A stretch of 36,448 bases of DNA from Streptococcus orisratti DSM 15617 (GCF_000380105.1 NZ_KB904459.1:1-36448), one strand, 5' to 3'. Shown: positions 26,620 through 34,579, counted from the first letter of the stretch. Notes: generated from the letters alone by a model not told the origin. Translations and numbers: made by a program.

Positions 26620-26655
26620 TTGTCCGCTTAACGCAAGAATTTTCATTATCTCTTA
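26620..26655 (+). promoter_or_regulatory. shared transfer promoter block, copy E
   Basis: TTGTCC (26620-26625), 18-nt spacer with CTTAACGCAAGAATT, CATTAT (26644-26649), then CTCTTA. The VirB6-like start is 43 bases past the -10-like element. No palindrome accompanies it. Confidence 0.82.
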
Positions 26656-26692
26656 TCATGAAGGTATCTTATATAGAAAGTAGGTACCTTAT

Positions 26693-28870
26693 GTGAAATA
26701 TGATACTTATTCCGATTTGGTTAATGCTTTAGAAAAAGGATTTCTAGATGTTAATGGCAAAACCAATGGGAATATTACAGGAGAAAATGCGGAGAAGATG
26801 GCCTCCTTTTACAAATACTGGAGTAATTATTTAGACTCAACTCCTGCATTTCTCTCCTTTCTAGCCTATATACCAGGTGCCATAGCTAAAGCCTTATATT
26901 CGATTACAGCTAGTCTTGAACACGTCTTTAACAATATGTTTAAGCTCTTTGGATTATTTGGCTACTTAGGCGATAGTAACACGGTTATAGGTCAATTCTT
27001 TTATTGGTTTCAGGTGATAGGAGCTACTCTGTTTAGCCTAATTCTGGTTGTTTCAGCGATAACTGGAGTCTTTACGAAACCAGTCAAATATAAAGGGGTG
27101 ATTACTAATTTCCTTTTAGTGACGATGGTAACGGCAGTCTTGCCATTAGCTTTGACAACTGTTTCTTCTGCCATCGCACAAGATGCTATGAGTATCCAAA
27201 CGGTATCCAGTGAGGCACCCGATGGCAGCAAGAAGTATTCCTCATTAGCGATACAGCCTATGAAGAACAATATTGTGGATCTTAAAGTACTGATTGATAA
27301 CGATTTTTCAACAGAACTTTTTCCACTGGATGACTATGGCTATATTAAACCGCCTAAGGAAGGGTCAACACCAGTCAATAATGTTACGGATAGTACTGAT
27401 AAACGGGATACTTCTGATTTTGCAACACGGATTGATTTTGGTGCAACTTATGGTGCCTCAAACTCAGCCCTGCTTGATGAGTTAGAAGATAAGCAGGAAG
27501 GACTGAAGGGACTATTTCTGCACCGATTAAATACTAATCAGACTGGTGTAGAAACGATCACTGAACACCGTATTGTTGGAGAATTAAATGCCTTTGAACC
27601 AGTTTATATGCGATATAAGGTCAACTGGATAGGAATGTTCATGCAATACATTATCCTGATTGTCCTCTTAATTTCTATGTCGATCAAGTTGGTTAAATCA
27701 GTCTTTGATATTGTGATTGAAGCTATGATTTCACCGCTTCAGGGATATTCTTCCTTGTCTAATTCCAAGAAGTATAAAGAACTTCTACGAACAATAGGAG
27801 GTGCTTTTGCAGGTATCTTCTTTGAAGTGGTGATTATGCGTGTGACGTTGGAAATCCTACGTGACTTACCAACGTTATCAGTATCAGCTGTTACAAAATT
27901 ATCAGGCGGTTTCTTTGATGGTCTTAATATGTGGGAACAATGTCTTGCGGCTTCACTTGTTTATATTGGTGTCTTCTTTGCTGCTATGCAAGGGGTATCA
28001 ATGATTGAACGTTGGCTTGGCGTTTCTACTGGTCATAGTGATACAGCCCAACAACTGCTTGGAGCGATGATGATGGGTAATGCCTTTGCGACAGGTGCTG
28101 GAGCTATCAGTAACGGAGCTATGGCTATGGGAGGCTTTGGACTTGATATGGCTAAGAAAGCTCCTGGAGCAATGGTAGCAGGAAGTAAAGTTCTTGGAAA
28201 TAGTCTGGCAACAACTGGTGGTGGAATTCGAGGTGCTTTCAATGCTGCTAAAGATCAAGGTGCTTTGAATGCAGTTAAAGGTGGCTTGAGTAACATGTAC
28301 AGTGCTGCTGACCTTGCAGGTAAAGAGGCTGTCGGTAAAGCGAAAGACTTTGCAGGTGGTATAGCAGATAACTTAGGTCAAAAAGAGCAGGCTGCCCATG
28401 ATGCTGTTTATAAAGGCATGAAAAATGATGCAATTCCGCCACGTGCAGGATTTGATTCAACAATCAATCCAAATGCAGACTACACCTTAAATCCTTCTGG
28501 CCAATACGGAGGAGAAAGCCTATTCTCAGATGACTCAGGTGCATTTGACAATACTGATAGTGGTCCAAGTGGTGGAGGTATTACAGATCCTACAGTGACC
28601 CCATCAGAGCCATCAGGAGAAGCATTTGGTGGTATTAGTGAGCCAACTCCATCGCCTGGAGATACTACGCAACCTATGGGAAATACTCCACTTCCAAATG
28701 TTACTCCTGATGCACCAAAAAAGCCTGAAGGCTCAACGACTCCTAAACGTAACTTCCAACAATCAATGAACCAAATGCAGTACATGAACCAACAAATGCA
28801 ACAAGCAGGTCAGCGTATACAAGGACAATCTCATATAAGAGGTGCTGAAATTGATGAAAGTGAAGAGTAA
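26693..28870 (+). CDS. VirB6/TrsL-like polytopic channel protein
   Basis: A 725-residue protein starting at GTG 26693 (AAAGTAGG upstream). The N-terminal region has a membrane segment near residues 50-70, then two at about 105-160. An external loop spans about 165-300, followed by several membrane segments from about 315 to 475. The C-terminal 250 residues are soluble and rich in Gly, Ala, Pro, Ser and finally Gln/Met, like the disordered tails of VirB6-type proteins. This fits the inner-membrane channel subunit of Gram-positive T4SSs (PrgH of pCF10, and the pLS20 transmembrane conjugation protein). It is first in unit E, five bases before the BRCT gene. Confidence 0.8.
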   Translation: MKYDTYSDLVNALEKGFLDVNGKTNGNITGENAEKMASFYKYWSNYLDSTPAFLSFLAYIPGAIAKALYSITASLEHVFNNMFKLFGLFGYLGDSNTVIGQFFYWFQVIGATLFSLILVVSAITGVFTKPVKYKGVITNFLLVTMVTAVLPLALTTVSSAIAQDAMSIQTVSSEAPDGSKKYSSLAIQPMKNNIVDLKVLIDNDFSTELFPLDDYGYIKPPKEGSTPVNNVTDSTDKRDTSDFATRIDFGATYGASNSALLDELEDKQEGLKGLFLHRLNTNQTGVETITEHRIVGELNAFEPVYMRYKVNWIGMFMQYIILIVLLISMSIKLVKSVFDIVIEAMISPLQGYSSLSNSKKYKELLRTIGGAFAGIFFEVVIMRVTLEILRDLPTLSVSAVTKLSGGFFDGLNMWEQCLAASLVYIGVFFAAMQGVSMIERWLGVSTGHSDTAQQLLGAMMMGNAFATGAGAISNGAMAMGGFGLDMAKKAPGAMVAGSKVLGNSLATTGGGIRGAFNAAKDQGALNAVKGGLSNMYSAADLAGKEAVGKAKDFAGGIADNLGQKEQAAHDAVYKGMKNDAIPPRAGFDSTINPNADYTLNPSGQYGGESLFSDDSGAFDNTDSGPSGGGITDPTVTPSEPSGEAFGGISEPTPSPGDTTQPMGNTPLPNVTPDAPKKPEGSTTPKRNFQQSMNQMQYMNQQMQQAGQRIQGQSHIRGAEIDESEE

Positions 28871-28875
28871 GCTCT

Positions 28876-29160
28876 ATGTGTGATGTTGCAGGTAAGGTTG
28901 TTGTGATTACAGGAAGTTTACGACCAATGAGCCGACAAGATGTGATTACCTTTCTGGAGAAAAAGGGAGCAATCGTTCAAGGATATGTCTCTGCTCAAAC
29001 AAATATTCTTCTTGCAGGTCATAAACAACTAGATCTTTTTGAACCAGATAGACGGTCTAAAAAGTATGAAGCTGCAATATCCAGAATAGCAGAAGGGCAA
29101 GAAATCACAATTTTGTCAGAAGAATCATTCTTCAATATGGTTAAGAAGTCTCAATCTTGA
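28876..29160 (+). CDS. stand-alone BRCT-domain protein
   Basis: A 94-residue protein that is almost exactly one BRCT domain. GKVVVITGSLRPMSRQDVIT at the start matches the first strand, the TG turn and first helix, as in the C-terminus of bacterial NAD-dependent DNA ligase. KKGAIVQGYVSAQTNILLAG gives the second and third strands, a KKYEAA helix follows, and ITILSEESFF closes the fold. BRCT domains bind DNA ends, nicks or partner proteins. Stand-alone BRCT genes are uncommon, and here it is co-transcribed with a channel subunit. It could recognise nicked or single-strand junctions during transfer; that is inference. The terminator stem overlaps its last codons. Confidence 0.85.
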   Translation: MCDVAGKVVVITGSLRPMSRQDVITFLEKKGAIVQGYVSAQTNILLAGHKQLDLFEPDRRSKKYEAAISRIAEGQEITILSEESFFNMVKKSQS

Positions 29161-29172
29161 GGCTTCTTTTTT
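29143..29172 (+). terminator. terminator of unit E, overlapping the BRCT gene end
   Basis: A 12-bp stem (29143-29154 with 29157-29168, one T-G wobble), a 2-nt nominal loop that opens by one pair in practice, then a T run. The stop codon (29158-29160) lies inside the stem. Confidence 0.82.
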
Positions 29173-29176
29173 ATGT

Positions 29177-29196
29177 AAAAAGATATATAACTTTTT
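29177..29196. promoter_or_regulatory. GTTATATAAC-family palindrome, copy before unit F
   Basis: AAAAAGATATATAACTTTTT, one base off the perfect 20-bp palindrome. The core (29182-29191) ends 42 bases before the TTG of promoter block F, the same distance as at unit B. Confidence 0.65.
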
Positions 29197-29232
29197 GTAT
29201 AAAAACGGCTCTTCAGTTTTAGATGATACCAT

Positions 29233-29268
29233 TTGTCCGCTTAACGCAAGAATTGTCATTATCTCTTA
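29233..29268 (+). promoter_or_regulatory. shared transfer promoter block, copy F
   Basis: TTGTCC (29233-29238), 18-nt spacer with CTTAACGCAAGAATT, CATTAT (29257-29262), then CTCTTA. The VirB3-like start is 38 bases past the -10-like element. Confidence 0.82.
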
Positions 29269-29300
29269 TGATGGAACTATACAAGAAAGGAGTTAGATAA

Positions 29301-29606
29301 ATGGATGAAAAATACGGTGTTCCACGTGACATCTATGCCAAAGTAAAAATCATAGGACTATTCATGGCTGATATTGTTTTTGTAGGAGGGTCAGCGGTTG
29401 CTGCGGTTTCTATTGGAACTAAGATATTCCCAACGAGTCAATGGCCACAGTTACTTGCCTTTATTATTTTGACACCGCTTATGTGTCTCTATCTAGTTTT
29501 ACCAGCCAATGGCGGAAAGAAAAATTGGCATAGCATGCTTCTCTTTTTCAGGAGACGACGGAAACGTTACATTAGTTTGAATTATCAGAGAGGAGAGAAA
29601 CGTTAA
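29301..29606 (+). CDS. VirB3/PrgI-like small membrane protein
   Basis: A 101-residue protein with two hydrophobic segments (about 14-38 and 48-68), a short cytoplasmic N-terminus (VPRDIYAKVKI) and a basic C-terminal tail (FFRRRRKRY). This is the usual form of VirB3-type subunits, which sit next to VirB4 and dock it to the channel. The gene leads unit F directly upstream of the VirB4-like pair and overlaps the next start by one base (TAATG). AAAGGAG precedes the ATG. Confidence 0.75.
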   Translation: MDEKYGVPRDIYAKVKIIGLFMADIVFVGGSAVAAVSIGTKIFPTSQWPQLLAFIILTPLMCLYLVLPANGGKKNWHSMLLFFRRRRKRYISLNYQRGEKR

Positions 29607-30250
29607 TGGCTATTAAACAAAATCAACCCCAGCCTGAAGTTAAACGACAATTAGGGCGTAAGCAGGAAAAAAAGCACAGTCAAGAATATTTTGACCTTCA
29701 TTCATGTGTAGAATTGCTTGATGTAAAGTCAATTATTGATAATCGTCAAGCTTACATTCAATTAGTTGATTACGGTTATCTTCAGTTGATGGAAATACCA
29801 GGAAAAGACTTAGGATCACTTTCCTATAATGAAATTCGACGAACAATTGATAATTTTGAGAAATGGTTGACTGACTTTAACACTGATATTCAGATTGAAA
29901 CAACAACCTTGCCAACTAATACAGATACTCAGATTATGGATCTTCGTCATCATTTGAGCCTCGTTCGGCAAGAAAAGGCAAAATTACTACCTAATTCACG
30001 TCGGTACTTACAGATTCTTGATCGTGAGGCCTTACTGATCAATGAGATTCAAGTTGAGGAGAGTATTCAACAAGAAATCTATAATACAGAGTTCATTCTG
30101 TGGCTCTTTGCCCCAACAACAACAGAGTTAGATGACCTGGTACGTAAGGCTAAGTCTTATGGAAATAATGATTTTGTTCCTCAAGAAATAACCAGGGTTA
30201 AGAAAGAACAAATTATCAAGCAATTCAATAACATGAACGAAAAAGTATAG
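29606..30250 (+). CDS. TrsD-like protein, probable separate VirB4 N-terminal domain
   Basis: A 214-residue soluble protein that begins with a basic, Gln-rich stretch and continues with a fold typical of the N-terminus of VirB4/TrbE proteins: the DLHSCVELLDVKSIIDNRQA segment, then VDYGYLQLMEI. It lacks any P-loop. In staphylococcal Trs-type systems TrsD precedes the VirB4-like TrsE in the same way. It probably pairs with the next protein to make one functional VirB4-type unit. Only 9 bases separate the two genes. Confidence 0.65.
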   Translation: MAIKQNQPQPEVKRQLGRKQEKKHSQEYFDLHSCVELLDVKSIIDNRQAYIQLVDYGYLQLMEIPGKDLGSLSYNEIRRTIDNFEKWLTDFNTDIQIETTTLPTNTDTQIMDLRHHLSLVRQEKAKLLPNSRRYLQILDREALLINEIQVEESIQQEIYNTEFILWLFAPTTTELDDLVRKAKSYGNNDFVPQEITRVKKEQIIKQFNNMNEKV

Positions 30251-30259
30251 GAGGATAAC

Positions 30260-32209
30260 ATGCCAGAACTTTCAAAACGCAGACAAAGACAGTTAAAAGC
30301 GCAAGGTTATGATCTTGCTTTTCTCAGTCGCATACAACCACAAGGTAACATTGATTTCAAAAAGGATGACCGCTCATGGATCAGTGGGGACGGTTATCAT
30401 ACAGCACTTCATTATTACGAATACCCCTCAGAAGATTTAGACCGTTTCTGGTTATCAGATTTAATGCTGATTCCAGGCACACGTTCGTTTTTGTCTCTCT
30501 ATCGAGCAAATAACAAAGAGCTGAAGCAAGAAATCAAAGATGCTATTGAGGAAAAATCAACTCGTATTACTGGAAACAGTAAGATAGTTGATAACCAACA
30601 AGAACTAGATGAAATCAAAGACTTAACTCAGCTGGATAGAGACATTACCAAGAAGAATATTGCGATGCTAGGAATGTATGTTCGGAACTACTCTTCTGCC
30701 TCTACTAAAGAAGCTCTCTTCAAGCAAGTAGAGGATATTAAAGACAAGACTTCTAACTTTAAGTCAACTATCCTTTCAGGTGAACTTGACTTTGAATATC
30801 ATGCTCCATTCATACCAGCCCAATATCAAATTGATTTACCCAACCATAGACGAGGTATTCCTATTAGGGCGCATGATTTGGCTGGTGGTTATTTCTTCAA
30901 TCACACCAAACTAGAAGATTCTAAAGGTGTTTACATGGGATGGACACCCACCAAAGGAGCCGTTAATTTCAACTTTTTGCAACGTGATCAACGTCGAACT
31001 CGTTCCTTTATGATTATTTCAGGAAACCCTAAGATGGGGCAGCGTTCTTTTCTGTTGAAGCATACAGATGGCCTTTATGCCAAAGGAAATTATATTCGTA
31101 ACTTCGATGCAAATGGGACATTTCTCGATCAGACGAGACACCAGCATGGTCTGATTCTTGATTTATCAGGTGAAGCTAACCGTATCAATATTTTCCAAGT
31201 GTTCCCAACAGTAACAAATGAAGATGGAACAGAGATTGATAAGAAGAAATCCTATAATCTTCATATTCAGAAGTTAAAGAGCATCTTGAAACTACTTAAT
31301 AGTGAAGTAACAGGGGATGATTTAACAACCTTCGGTAAGATGCTCAATGAGTTTTATATTGAAGAAGGTTTGTGGGCACGTAATCCTAAGTTGAATCCAG
31401 AGAAATTAAAAGCGACTGATTTAGTGAATGAGGAGTACCCAGTCCTAACAGATTTTATCCACTTTGCGGAAGACTATAAGCGTAGTTTATTGGCACAAAG
31501 TCAACCAGATGAAATTGAAATTAAATCTGTTAACCGTATTCATAATACCTTTGATGAACTGCTAACAACAAACTCAGAGATCTTTGAAGGCACAACTGAG
31601 TTCCAGGATATTTCGTCTGAGCAAGTTGTTACTTTTGACTTCTCAGGCCTAAAAGGAACCCCTCACTTGCTTAATGCACAAATCTTTTCAGTGCTATCCC
31701 TGGTTTCAGCTGATATCGTCAATAATGGTAAACGCTGCAAGCAATTATTAAAAGCTAATTCTAATCTAACAGAAATGGATATGGAGCATTATATTGTTAA
31801 TATCAGTGAAGCTCAAACATTGATCAATCCTAAGTATGAAAGCAGCTTTGAACTACTAGCTGATATGATTGACTCGATGGGAGAGAACTTTGCAGGTGTG
31901 GTACTATCGGTTAACTCTCTACGAGGAATTTTATTTGAATCAGGAGCAGGTAGTCATAAAGATCCGTATGTCACAGCTGTTCAGCGTATCTTTGGATTGA
32001 TGCAGTACCGTGTTTTTGCTCAAACTGATGAAACAAGTATTCCTTTGCTTGCTAATGCCTTGGTAGGCTCTATGAATCAATCAGAGCTGGAAACATTGCC
32101 ACGCTTAGTAAAAGGGCAATTATTTATGAATATCGCTGGGGTAGGCAACCTGGTCTTTAACCAGCAGTTATTAACGCCAGAAGTGCAGAGATATGGTGGT
32201 ATTCAGTAG
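30260..32209 (+). CDS. virB4: VirB4/TrsE-like T4SS protein with degenerate ATPase motifs
   Basis: A 649-residue protein with the VirB4 C-terminal layout: GAVNFNFLQRDQRRTRSFM, then the P-loop site, then YIRNFDANG and LILDLSGEANRINIFQVF. At the P-loop the sequence is SGNPKMGQRSFLLK, so the Walker A lysine is Q261 and the next Ser/Thr is R262. At Walker B it reads YIVNISEAQTLI, with S516 in place of the aspartate and E517 kept. By family rules it should bind or hydrolyse ATP poorly or not at all, yet the frame is intact and full length. It may be a structural scaffold with the coupling protein or the Hsp100 as motor; that is inference. GGAGG precedes the ATG. Confidence 0.85.
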   Translation: MPELSKRRQRQLKAQGYDLAFLSRIQPQGNIDFKKDDRSWISGDGYHTALHYYEYPSEDLDRFWLSDLMLIPGTRSFLSLYRANNKELKQEIKDAIEEKSTRITGNSKIVDNQQELDEIKDLTQLDRDITKKNIAMLGMYVRNYSSASTKEALFKQVEDIKDKTSNFKSTILSGELDFEYHAPFIPAQYQIDLPNHRRGIPIRAHDLAGGYFFNHTKLEDSKGVYMGWTPTKGAVNFNFLQRDQRRTRSFMIISGNPKMGQRSFLLKHTDGLYAKGNYIRNFDANGTFLDQTRHQHGLILDLSGEANRINIFQVFPTVTNEDGTEIDKKKSYNLHIQKLKSILKLLNSEVTGDDLTTFGKMLNEFYIEEGLWARNPKLNPEKLKATDLVNEEYPVLTDFIHFAEDYKRSLLAQSQPDEIEIKSVNRIHNTFDELLTTNSEIFEGTTEFQDISSEQVVTFDFSGLKGTPHLLNAQIFSVLSLVSADIVNNGKRCKQLLKANSNLTEMDMEHYIVNISEAQTLINPKYESSFELLADMIDSMGENFAGVVLSVNSLRGILFESGAGSHKDPYVTAVQRIFGLMQYRVFAQTDETSIPLLANALVGSMNQSELETLPRLVKGQLFMNIAGVGNLVFNQQLLTPEVQRYGGIQ

Positions 32210-32228
32210 AAATAGAAAGGTGACAGAT

Positions 32229-32489
32229 ATGTCAAATAAAAATCCAAATAAACTTGGACCAATTGAAAGACGAAAGCAAGCAATCAATAACTATGTGACC
32301 GTACGAAAAATTAAGAGTCAGGAAATTAGAGATTATTTTGCCTCGGATGGTGAGTCTGATCCAGAACGCTTAGCGGCTCAGAAAGTACGTGATCAAGAAT
32401 TTTTAAGAGGTTTAAGGAAACTTGGTGTTGGTTTCATTGTCTTCTTAGTGTTCTACGCTATTCTAAAGACAATTCTTGGTCTTTGGTAG
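32229..32489 (+). CDS. small C-terminally anchored membrane protein
   Basis: ATG 32229 is chosen because AAAGGTGA lies just upstream; an upstream GTG (32193) would overlap virB4. The 86-residue product has a charged helical N-terminal part (ERRKQAINNYVTVRKIKSQE) and one membrane segment at the C-terminus (VGFIVFLVFYAILKTILGLW). It lies between virB4 and the wall hydrolase in unit F and is probably a minor channel subunit. No family is recognised. Confidence 0.7.
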   Translation: MSNKNPNKLGPIERRKQAINNYVTVRKIKSQEIRDYFASDGESDPERLAAQKVRDQEFLRGLRKLGVGFIVFLVFYAILKTILGLW

Positions 32490-32501
32490 AAGGGAGAATA
32501 T

Positions 32502-33839
32502 GTGAAAAAAGCAGTTCTATTTAAGATACTAGCACCACTTATTTCTCTTGTTTTTCTAATTAGTATTGGTGTAACCATACTAGCAGGTATTTTAGGAGCT
32601 GTTAGCAGTTCGCAAACGAATTGTACAACTGAAGTAGCAACTTCTACCTCTACAGATTCCTCTATTTCTTCAGGTGATGGCTCAATTGATTCATTTGTCA
32701 AGGAGCACAAAGAGGCTTATATCCTGTCTTGGAAAGCTGGTGGGTTCTTACCGTCTGCATCGATCACGCAGACTATGATTGAAAATGGATTCAATTTCTC
32801 TAATCCTAATGGCACCTCGTTTTGGCAAGCACACAATATGGGTGGTGTTAAAACTTCGAGCAAGAGCAACTTCCCTGTTACTCTAGCAACTTATGGTGAA
32901 GATAGTGTTGACCTAACAGGAACGAAACCAGGAGCTAATGTAGGAGATGGTACAGGTGGAGCTTACACCTGGTTCTCCAGTTATGATGCTGGCATTGTTG
33001 GTAAAGCAGAGTTTATGGCTCACCAAACACTCTATACTAAGGCTATTAACAATACGGATGGCATAGCGACTCTAAGTGCTATTGCAGACGGTGGCTGGGC
33101 TACTGACGGTACTTATAAAACTAAGCTTATTGACATGTACAATACGCTTGGCAAAAAGTATGAATGGCTGGATAAGGAAGCTATCAGCTCTCATGGTGAT
33201 AAACCTTATAAAGCAGTCACAGCTTCAGCTGGAGATACTGGTCCATCTGATACTTTTACAAGCAATAGTAAAGATTGTAGCGATTCTTCTTCAGGTGGTG
33301 CCACTGATGGTACAGGAACAGTTCCAGCTGATGCGACAGCCTGGGGATATAGTCCTGATAACTTACCAGAGAGTCTAAAGCAGTATATCATTGATCCTAA
33401 ATCGCTTGGCATGGCCTATGCAAGCTCTTCTGGATGGTTTAATCCAGGTAGTGATTATTTAGCTGGTCAATGTGTTAATTTGACAATTAGCGTGGGAAAC
33501 CATCTTTGGGGACATTCAGGGTCGGTTACTGGAAACGGTAAAGACCAAGCAGCAGCATGGGCTAGCATCTTTGGCAATTCTGTCAAAACTACTCCTAAAA
33601 AAGGAGCTATCTTTTCTACACAAAACGGAGGTGGTGGTTATGGCCATACTGGTATTGTGTGCCATGTTTTTGAAAATGGTTCAATTTTGATTGTAGAGCA
33701 AAATACACCACTTTCAGGGGCAGATTATTTCAAAAAATCTTATACCTGGAACTATCGTATCTGGACACCAGAGCAACAAAAGGCAGAAATTACTACCTTT
33801 GCTTATCCAGATGGAAAAGAACCAAAACTTGGAAAGTAA
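32502..33839 (+). CDS. VirB1-like wall hydrolase: glucosaminidase-type plus CHAP domain
   Basis: A 445-residue protein from GTG 32502 (AAGGGAG upstream). It has an N-terminal membrane anchor (about 9-33), then a glucosaminidase/lysozyme-like domain (about 65-225; SITQTMIENGF gives the likely catalytic E94, with a later FWQAHNMGGV motif). A Ser/Gly-rich linker follows. The C-terminal CHAP amidase/peptidase domain (about 305-430) has C324 in GQCVNLTIS and H382 in GYGHTGIV. It would open peptidoglycan locally for the channel, as PrgK does in pCF10. Its place late in unit F after virB4 is the usual Gram-positive T4SS order. Confidence 0.9.
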   Translation: MKKAVLFKILAPLISLVFLISIGVTILAGILGAVSSSQTNCTTEVATSTSTDSSISSGDGSIDSFVKEHKEAYILSWKAGGFLPSASITQTMIENGFNFSNPNGTSFWQAHNMGGVKTSSKSNFPVTLATYGEDSVDLTGTKPGANVGDGTGGAYTWFSSYDAGIVGKAEFMAHQTLYTKAINNTDGIATLSAIADGGWATDGTYKTKLIDMYNTLGKKYEWLDKEAISSHGDKPYKAVTASAGDTGPSDTFTSNSKDCSDSSSGGATDGTGTVPADATAWGYSPDNLPESLKQYIIDPKSLGMAYASSSGWFNPGSDYLAGQCVNLTISVGNHLWGHSGSVTGNGKDQAAAWASIFGNSVKTTPKKGAIFSTQNGGGGYGHTGIVCHVFENGSILIVEQNTPLSGADYFKKSYTWNYRIWTPEQQKAEITTFAYPDGKEPKLGK

Positions 33840-33851
33840 AAGGATAAATCA

Positions 33852-34436
33852 ATGAAAGAATGGATAAAAGTTAATATGATTTATGTTATTGTGGTTGGAC
33901 TATTGCTTATTTTCTCTGGATTTGCAGTTTATAGAAATCTAACCAGTAGCAAACCACAGGAACCTAAAAGCGAACAGACGGAGACGACAGTGGAGGATGA
34001 TGTATCACAATCAACTCCAGAAACAGTTGATGAAAAGAACTATCGGACAGCAAAATTGAAGCTAGAACACCCTTATACTGAAGGGAGCGACGGGCATAAG
34101 CAACAAGTACTTAAAGCATTTGATGAGGCAACAAACGCTATTAAGAAGGCAGACCATTTATCAAATGTTCGTGGCACACTAGAAAATCATCTTTCTATGA
34201 GTCAAGATGGAATGGTTCAAACTTTTGCGATGGCGCTCCTGGTAAATCAATATGAGTATCAATCAGATAAGCTAGAAGTTATGCCATCTGAAAATGAGGA
34301 CGTTGTTCAATTTCTGATCGTTCTGACAAAGAATGGAGAAGATAATTGTTATTTCGTAGGAAATTTCAATACAACGGTTAACCAAATTCAGTTAAAAGCT
34401 TATGTTGGCGGTAATATTGGTGGTACATATGGATAG
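33852..34436 (+). CDS. single-pass membrane protein, last gene of unit F
   Basis: A 194-residue protein with one N-terminal membrane segment (about residues 8-26), an acidic Ser/Thr/Glu linker (about 34-60) and an external C-terminal domain of about 130 residues ending in AYVGGNIGGTYG. The position directly after the CHAP hydrolase matches the VirB8-like PrgL of pCF10, and the size of the external domain is compatible with that, but no motif proves it. The start is 12 bases from the previous stop, with AAAGGAT upstream. Confidence 0.7.
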   Translation: MKEWIKVNMIYVIVVGLLLIFSGFAVYRNLTSSKPQEPKSEQTETTVEDDVSQSTPETVDEKNYRTAKLKLEHPYTEGSDGHKQQVLKAFDEATNAIKKADHLSNVRGTLENHLSMSQDGMVQTFAMALLVNQYEYQSDKLEVMPSENEDVVQFLIVLTKNGEDNCYFVGNFNTTVNQIQLKAYVGGNIGGTYG

Positions 34437-34451
34437 TAATTAAAGCGATTG

Positions 34452-34483
34452 ATACACAAAAAGTTATATAACTTTTTGTGTAT
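34452..34483. promoter_or_regulatory. longest GTTATATAAC palindrome, before parA
   Basis: A perfect 32-bp palindrome: ATACACAAAAAGTTAT followed by its exact reverse complement. The core is at 34463-34472, and the arm ends 6 bases before the parA -35. With its T-rich right side it may also stop unit F transcripts. Confidence 0.72.
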
Positions 34484-34489
34484 TTTTTA

Positions 34490-34518
34490 TTGACAAAGTT
34501 TAGCGTATAAGATAAAAT
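34490..34518 (+). promoter_or_regulatory. sigma-A promoter of the parA locus
   Basis: Consensus TTGACA (34490-34495), a 17-nt spacer, and TAAAAT (34513-34518). It is flanked on both sides by GTTATATAAC-type sites, as expected for an autoregulated partition or control operon. Confidence 0.8.
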
Positions 34519-34531
34519 AGAGATATAATAA

Positions 34532-34553
34532 ATTATATAACAATTTATATAAC
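34532..34553 (+). promoter_or_regulatory. paired operator-like repeats in the parA leader
   Basis: ATTATATAAC (34532-34541) and TTTATATAAC (34544-34553), two direct near-copies of the palindrome core 12 bases apart. They lie just downstream of the -10 element, where binding would block transcription. Confidence 0.6.
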
Positions 34554-34579
34554 TAATCGTAAGTAAAGGGAGTGTTTTT

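Noticed and set aside
28033..28785. Minus-strand frames rich in Pro, Ser and Gly opposite the VirB6-like C-terminal tail
   Set aside because: They mirror the low-complexity Gly/Pro tail of the sense gene and have no start signals.
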